NCBI GenBank assembly: GCA_900539525.1 | Contig: UQCM01000085.1 | Coordinates: 1 to 8,487, forward strand | Length of the DNA: 8,487 nt | Source: an uncultured Blautia sp. | Lineage (GTDB): Bacteria > Bacillota > Clostridia > Lachnospirales > Lachnospiraceae | Reading direction: 5' to 3' | Shown: piece after piece, positions 5,767 to 8,487 of the stretch | How the letters are laid out: the number at the start of each line of letters is the position of its first letter | Numbering within the stretch: position 1 is the first letter of the stretch | The notes under the pieces: generated by a model | What the model was told of the DNA's origin: nothing | What the model saw: the letters and a program-made list of their open reading frames with translations, nothing else | Database searches by the model: none | Position numbers and translations under genes: made by a program

Positions 5767-6459
5767 ATGGAACGATTAAAGGTAATGGTAGTAGATGATG
5801 AGAGCAGAATGCGGAAACTGGTAAAGGACTTTCTTGTGAAGAAGAATTTTGAAGTGCTTGAGGCGGAAAATGGTGCAAAAGCGATTGATCTTTTTTTTGC
5901 CCAGAAGGATATTGCGTTGATCATACTGGATGTCATGATGCCTGAAATGGACGGGTGGGAAGTGTGTCGTGAAATCCGTGCTTATTCTAAGGTGCCGATC
6001 ATCATGCTGACAGCCCGCTCTGATGAGCAGGATGAACTGCTGGGATTTAATCTGGGAGTAGATGAATATATTTCAAAACCTTTCAGTCCCAAGATTCTTG
6101 TAGCACGTGTGGAAGCAATTCTCAGACGTACCAATGCGCTTTCTGCTGATGATCTGCTGAAAGCAGGAAGTATTGAGATAGATAAAGCGGCGCATCAGGT
6201 AACAGTGGATGGAAAGGCAATCGATCTCAGCTTTAAGGAGTTTGAGTTGCTGGCGTATTTTATGGAAAATCAGGGACTCGCCCTTTCACGGGAAAAGATT
6301 CTTAATAATGTATGGAATTACGATTATTTTGGAGATGCCAGAACGATTGATACACATGTCAAAAAACTGAGAAATAAGCTTGGTAAGAGAGGAAACTATA
6401 TTAAAACAATCTGGGGCATGGGATATAAGTTTGAGGTAGAGGATGAAATACTCGATTAA
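5767..6459 (+). CDS. OmpR/PhoB-family response regulator
   Basis: This 230-residue transcription factor should be phosphorylated by the kinase encoded next and then bind DNA. The receiver domain (about 3-118) has the acidic pocket D10/D11, the phospho-acceptor D55 in LIILDVMMPEMDGW, T82 and K104 (YISKPF). A winged-helix DNA-binding domain follows (about 132-228), with IDLSFKEFELLAYFMENQG, the LNNVWNYDYFGDARTIDTHV recognition region and the end IKTIWGMGYKFE. The ATG at 5767 is chosen because GGGAGG (5754-5759) lies seven bases upstream and receiver similarity begins there. An upstream in-frame TTG at 5686 would fall inside the leader hairpin. Its end overlaps the kinase start by 17 bases, implying translational coupling. 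The target genes cannot be told from sequence. A run of eight T at 5891-5898 is a possible slippage spot, but the frame is intact. Confidence 0.95.
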   Translation: MERLKVMVVDDESRMRKLVKDFLVKKNFEVLEAENGAKAIDLFFAQKDIALIILDVMMPEMDGWEVCREIRAYSKVPIIMLTARSDEQDELLGFNLGVDEYISKPFSPKILVARVEAILRRTNALSADDLLKAGSIEIDKAAHQVTVDGKAIDLSFKEFELLAYFMENQGLALSREKILNNVWNYDYFGDARTIDTHVKKLRNKLGKRGNYIKTIWGMGYKFEVEDEILD

Positions 6460-7966
6460 AAGACAGATGACGGTGCTTTTTGTCGGCATCATGCTGCTGA
6501 CCTTGCTTGCTAACTGGGCATTCAATAACATTTTTCTCGAAAGCTATTATATGATGAAGAAAAAAGCTACTCTGGTGGATGCTTATAACGTCATCAACCA
6601 GGTCACGAATACGGAAGAATACCAGAGTGAGACGCTGCTTGCCAGACTTAATGAAATCCGCGAAGCAAATAACATTGTCAATTTTGTTGTGTTAGATGAA
6701 AATTTTGACAAGGTGATAGGACTGGATGATGGAACTGAGCGCAAGGTCAGTAAATACGCGGCACGTCTGTGGAGATATATTCAGGGGATCAATCTGTTTG
6801 GGATTGAGGATCTGGAAATTAAAGTGATTCAGAAAAATGAACATTATGTCATACAGAAGACGAAGGATGTTACAAATCATGCAGGCAGTCTGGAAATATG
6901 GGGAACATTAAATACCGGGTATTATTTTGCCATGACGATTCCGATTGAGAGTATCAGGGAAAATGCAAAAATATCGAATGAGTTCCTGGGATATTTCAGT
7001 ATGGCGGCACTTACTTTCAGTATTATTCTGATCTGGTGGATATCAAAGAGGATTACATCCCCGATTCTGGAACTGGCAGAGCTTTCTAAAAAAATGGCAA
7101 ATCTGGATTTTGATGCAAAATATACCAGTGGTGGAAAAAATGAGATCGGGCAGCTGGGCGAGCATTTTAATCAGATGTCTGAGACACTTGAGCGAACCAT
7201 TTCCGAACTTAAGACGGCAAACAATGAATTGCAGAAAGATATTCAAAAGAAAACACAGATCGATGAGATAAGAAAGGAATTTCTCTCTAATGTGTCCCAT
7301 GAATTAAAAACACCGATCGCATTAATTCAGGGATATGCAGAAGGATTGAAGGAGTGTATTAATGATGATGATGAGAGCAGAGATTTTTACTGCGATGTCA
7401 TTATGGATGAGGCCTCTAAGATGAATGTGATGGTGAAGAAACTTCTTACTCTCAATCAGCTTGAGTTCGGTAATGATACTGTTACTATGGAGCGGTTTGA
7501 TATTGTTACTCTTGTCAGGGGTGTGATTCAGTCAGCCAGAATTCTGGCACAACAGAAAGGTGCGAATATTATTTTTGAAGAAGCAGGACCGGTCTATGTC
7601 TGGGCGGATGAATTTAAGATAGAAGAAGTCGTGACAAATTATATCAGCAATGCGATTCATCATGTGGATTTTGATAAAATCATTGATGTTAAGATAAGCA
7701 GACTGGAAGATAAAGTGCATATATCAGTATTCAACACCGGAAAGCAGATACCACAACAGGATCTGGATAAGATCTGGATAAAATTCTATAAAGTGGACAA
7801 GGCAAGAACCAGGGAATATGGGGGCAGCGGGATTGGTCTCTCTATTGTGAAGGCGATTATGGATTCTCTGCACCAGGAATGTGGTGTGAACAATTACGAT
7901 AATGGTGTCGAGTTCTGGTTTGAATTGGATGGAGATGAAAGGGGAAAAGAGGAGAATGAACGGTAA
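6443..7966 (+). CDS. Two-transmembrane sensor histidine kinase (HisKA/HATPase)
   Basis: This 507-residue membrane sensor autophosphorylates a histidine and passes the phosphate to the regulator encoded just upstream. In order: a first membrane helix (about 8-30), an extracytoplasmic sensor of about 150 residues, a second membrane helix (about 181-201), HAMP (about 202-256, including SKRITSPILELAELSKKMAN), a coiled-coil stretch, HisKA with H286 in FLSNVSHELKTPI, and HATPase with the N-box region TNYISNAIHH (N399, N403), NTGKQIP as the G1 region, and GGSGIGLSIVKAIMD (460-474) as G2. All catalytic motifs are present; the G1 aspartate position is N, common in Gram-positive kinases. GAGG at 6433-6436 lies six bases before the ATG, within the regulator gene. 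The sensor domain has no cysteines and no motif I recognise, so the signal is unknown. The 3' end overlaps the next gene by 11 bases. Confidence 0.95.
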   Translation: MKYSIKRQMTVLFVGIMLLTLLANWAFNNIFLESYYMMKKKATLVDAYNVINQVTNTEEYQSETLLARLNEIREANNIVNFVVLDENFDKVIGLDDGTERKVSKYAARLWRYIQGINLFGIEDLEIKVIQKNEHYVIQKTKDVTNHAGSLEIWGTLNTGYYFAMTIPIESIRENAKISNEFLGYFSMAALTFSIILIWWISKRITSPILELAELSKKMANLDFDAKYTSGGKNEIGQLGEHFNQMSETLERTISELKTANNELQKDIQKKTQIDEIRKEFLSNVSHELKTPIALIQGYAEGLKECINDDDESRDFYCDVIMDEASKMNVMVKKLLTLNQLEFGNDTVTMERFDIVTLVRGVIQSARILAQQKGANIIFEEAGPVYVWADEFKIEEVVTNYISNAIHHVDFDKIIDVKISRLEDKVHISVFNTGKQIPQQDLDKIWIKFYKVDKARTREYGGSGIGLSIVKAIMDSLHQECGVNNYDNGVEFWFELDGDERGKEENER

Positions 7967-8135
7967 GCATATTATCTGCGAATGCAATGGTGTGACAGCA
8001 GAACAGATTGAAAAAGCAGTCCATGGTGGAGCGAAGACCTTCGAAGAGGTACAGAATAAGCTGCACATCGGGAAGCAATGCATTAAGTGCAAAGACCTGG
8101 CGAAGCTTTTGATTGAAAGCTATGCAGAAGAGTGA
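7956..8135 (+). CDS. BFD-like [2Fe-2S] binding protein, 59 residues
   Basis: This small cytoplasmic protein resembles the bacterioferritin-associated ferredoxin (BFD/Fer2_BFD) [2Fe-2S] domain. Four cysteines have the expected pattern: C8 and C10 in ICECNGVT near the N-terminus, and C42 and C45 in GKQCIKCKDL after the helix GGAKTFEEVQNKLHIG. They should hold one [2Fe-2S] cluster. The ATG at 7956 is chosen because the domain starts at once. GGAG at 7951-7954 is too close to be ideal, but the purine-rich run from 7938 may serve, and coupling to the kinase stop is likely because the genes overlap by 11 bases. Other in-frame ATGs at 7902, 7932 and 7935 add residues unlike the family. Usual partners are bacterioferritin or the nitrite-reductase/NifU families; here no such gene is near, and the neighbour is a sensor kinase. 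The role is unknown; electron transfer, iron handling or redox input to the kinase are possible. Confidence 0.88.
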   Translation: MNGKHIICECNGVTAEQIEKAVHGGAKTFEEVQNKLHIGKQCIKCKDLAKLLIESYAEE

Positions 8136-8159
8136 TTGAATTTCCACACTGTACCACCT

Positions 8160-8217
8160 CCTGTGTTATTTTGAGTTAGGAGTTAAGAAGTCCTCTCATG
8201 ATAGCACAGGATTTTTT
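8160..8217 (+). terminator. Intrinsic terminator of the two-component/[2Fe-2S] operon
   Basis: CCTGTGTTA (8160-8168) pairs with TAGCACAGG (8202-8210) with one G-U pair. Inside, TGAG with CTCA and AGGA with TCCT extend the stem past small internal loops. The hairpin runs into ATTTTTTATT. It starts 24 bases after the stop of the small iron-sulfur gene. Confidence 0.85.
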
Positions 8218-8250
8218 ATTAAAGCATTAACAAATTCAAAGCGAAAAAAC

Positions 8251-8270
8251 AGTAACTGTTCAGAGTACAT
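8251..8270. repeat. Partial copy of the palindromic repeat at 5681-5700
   Basis: AGTAACTGTTCAGAGTACAT here matches AGTAATTGTTCAGAGCCCAT at 5681-5700 at 17 of 20 positions. The core also matches the reverse complement of the other arm there (GTAACTGTTCAAAGCCCAT). Only one arm is present here, so it would not form the long hairpin. It lies in an AT-rich gene-free stretch just upstream of the rRNA-type promoters. Confidence 0.5.
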
Positions 8271-8303
8271 TACAAAAAACAGAAAAAATACTAAAAAAAG
8301 GTA

Positions 8304-8332
8304 TTGACATTTATCGACAGGGGTGATAAGAT
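8304..8332 (+). promoter_or_regulatory. Tandem promoter P1, rRNA type
   Basis: TTGACA (8304-8309) and TAAGAT (8327-8332) are separated by 17 bases, with TGA directly before the -10 (extended -10). AT-rich runs lie upstream (8271-8300). The predicted start is near 8338-8340, which includes a G. A small hairpin TCGCTT/AGGCGA (8340-8356) followed by A-rich DNA lies right after the start. Confidence 0.85.
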
Positions 8333-8388
8333 GTGTGAGTCGCTTCAGTGAGGCGAAAAAAGAAAAATAAAAAAGTTGAAAAAAGTTC

Positions 8389-8417
8389 TTGACAAGCTCG
8401 AATAGTTCTGATAAAAT
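8389..8417 (+). promoter_or_regulatory. Tandem promoter P2, rRNA type
   Basis: TTGACA (8389-8394) and TAAAAT (8412-8417) are 17 bases apart, again with TGA before the -10. The A-rich DNA at 8352-8384 fits an UP element. The predicted start is near G8424; a G start would agree with the GTP-sensing rRNA promoters known in Bacillus. An imperfect inverted repeat lies around it (8385-8398 with 8423-8435). Confidence 0.88.
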
Positions 8418-8423
8418 GATGAA

Positions 8424-8487
8424 GCTGTCGAGAACAAGACAACAAAGAACATTGATAACTGAACAGTGAAACAACCTTGAAAGTTCT
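8424..8487 (+). other. Probable leader of an rRNA operon (16S gene beyond the window)
   Basis: No protein frame, start codon or ribosome binding site is evident after P2. The segment GAACATTGATAACTGAACAG (8447-8466) resembles the boxA-type antitermination sequence of Firmicute rRNA leaders (TTCTTTGAAAACT-like), and the trailing AACAACCTTGAAAGTTCT looks like 16S precursor leader in related Clostridia. The 16S sequence itself is not in view, so this rests on two strong tandem promoters plus the leader style; a tRNA cluster would be the main alternative. Apart from the terminator, promoters and the repeat copy, nothing else is seen in 8136-8487. Confidence 0.65.

Noticed and set aside
8196..8474. 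- strand 92-codon frame over the rRNA-type promoters
   Set aside because: It is Phe/Leu-rich translation of A-rich promoter DNA, with no ribosome binding site or family resemblance.
1..8487. CRISPR array, insertion sequence or defence system
   Set aside because: I saw no regularly spaced direct repeats, no transposase or integrase frame and no nuclease-toxin pair on either strand.

Overview
The window looks like a low-to-moderate GC chromosomal segment from an anaerobic Firmicute, most likely Lachnospiraceae (Clostridium cluster XIVa; Blautia, Dorea or Ruminococcus-like). This rests on the style of the proteins, strong AGGAGG-type ribosome binding sites, the rnr-smpB-ssrA order, a RelP-like small alarmone synthetase, and a tmRNA with no encoded CCA. 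The assignment is an inference from gene content, not from a marker gene. All genes are on the + strand except one small gene at 3251-3496.

Layout. (1) 1-158: palindromic, probably dispersed repeat DNA ahead of rnr. (2) 159-3247: an RNA quality-control block made of RNase R (rnr), SmpB (smpB) three bases later, and tmRNA (ssrA) with its own promoter, ending in a strong bidirectional terminator. SmpB and tmRNA rescue stalled ribosomes, and RNase R degrades the faulty mRNA. (3) 3251-4870: a divergent pair, a small HPr-fold-like protein on the - strand and a secreted lipoprotein on the + strand. The intergenic region carries an exact 13-base inverted repeat, one copy at each candidate promoter. 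(4) 4928-5614: a synthetase-only (p)ppGpp enzyme. (5) 5767-8135: an overlapping three-gene unit of an OmpR-family response regulator, a two-transmembrane sensor histidine kinase and a 59-residue BFD-like [2Fe-2S] protein, ending in a terminator. (6) 8218-8487: no protein gene; two near-consensus tandem promoters and a leader that look like the start of a ribosomal RNA operon whose 16S gene lies beyond the window.

The most unusual features are the overlap of a small ferredoxin-like protein with a histidine kinase, the shared 13-mer in the divergent promoter region, the duplicated C-terminal motif in the lipoprotein, a dyad over the tmRNA promoter, and a dispersed palindromic repeat in the response-regulator leader with a partial copy upstream of the rRNA promoters. 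I found no clear new defence or mobile system; most of the window is housekeeping chromosome.
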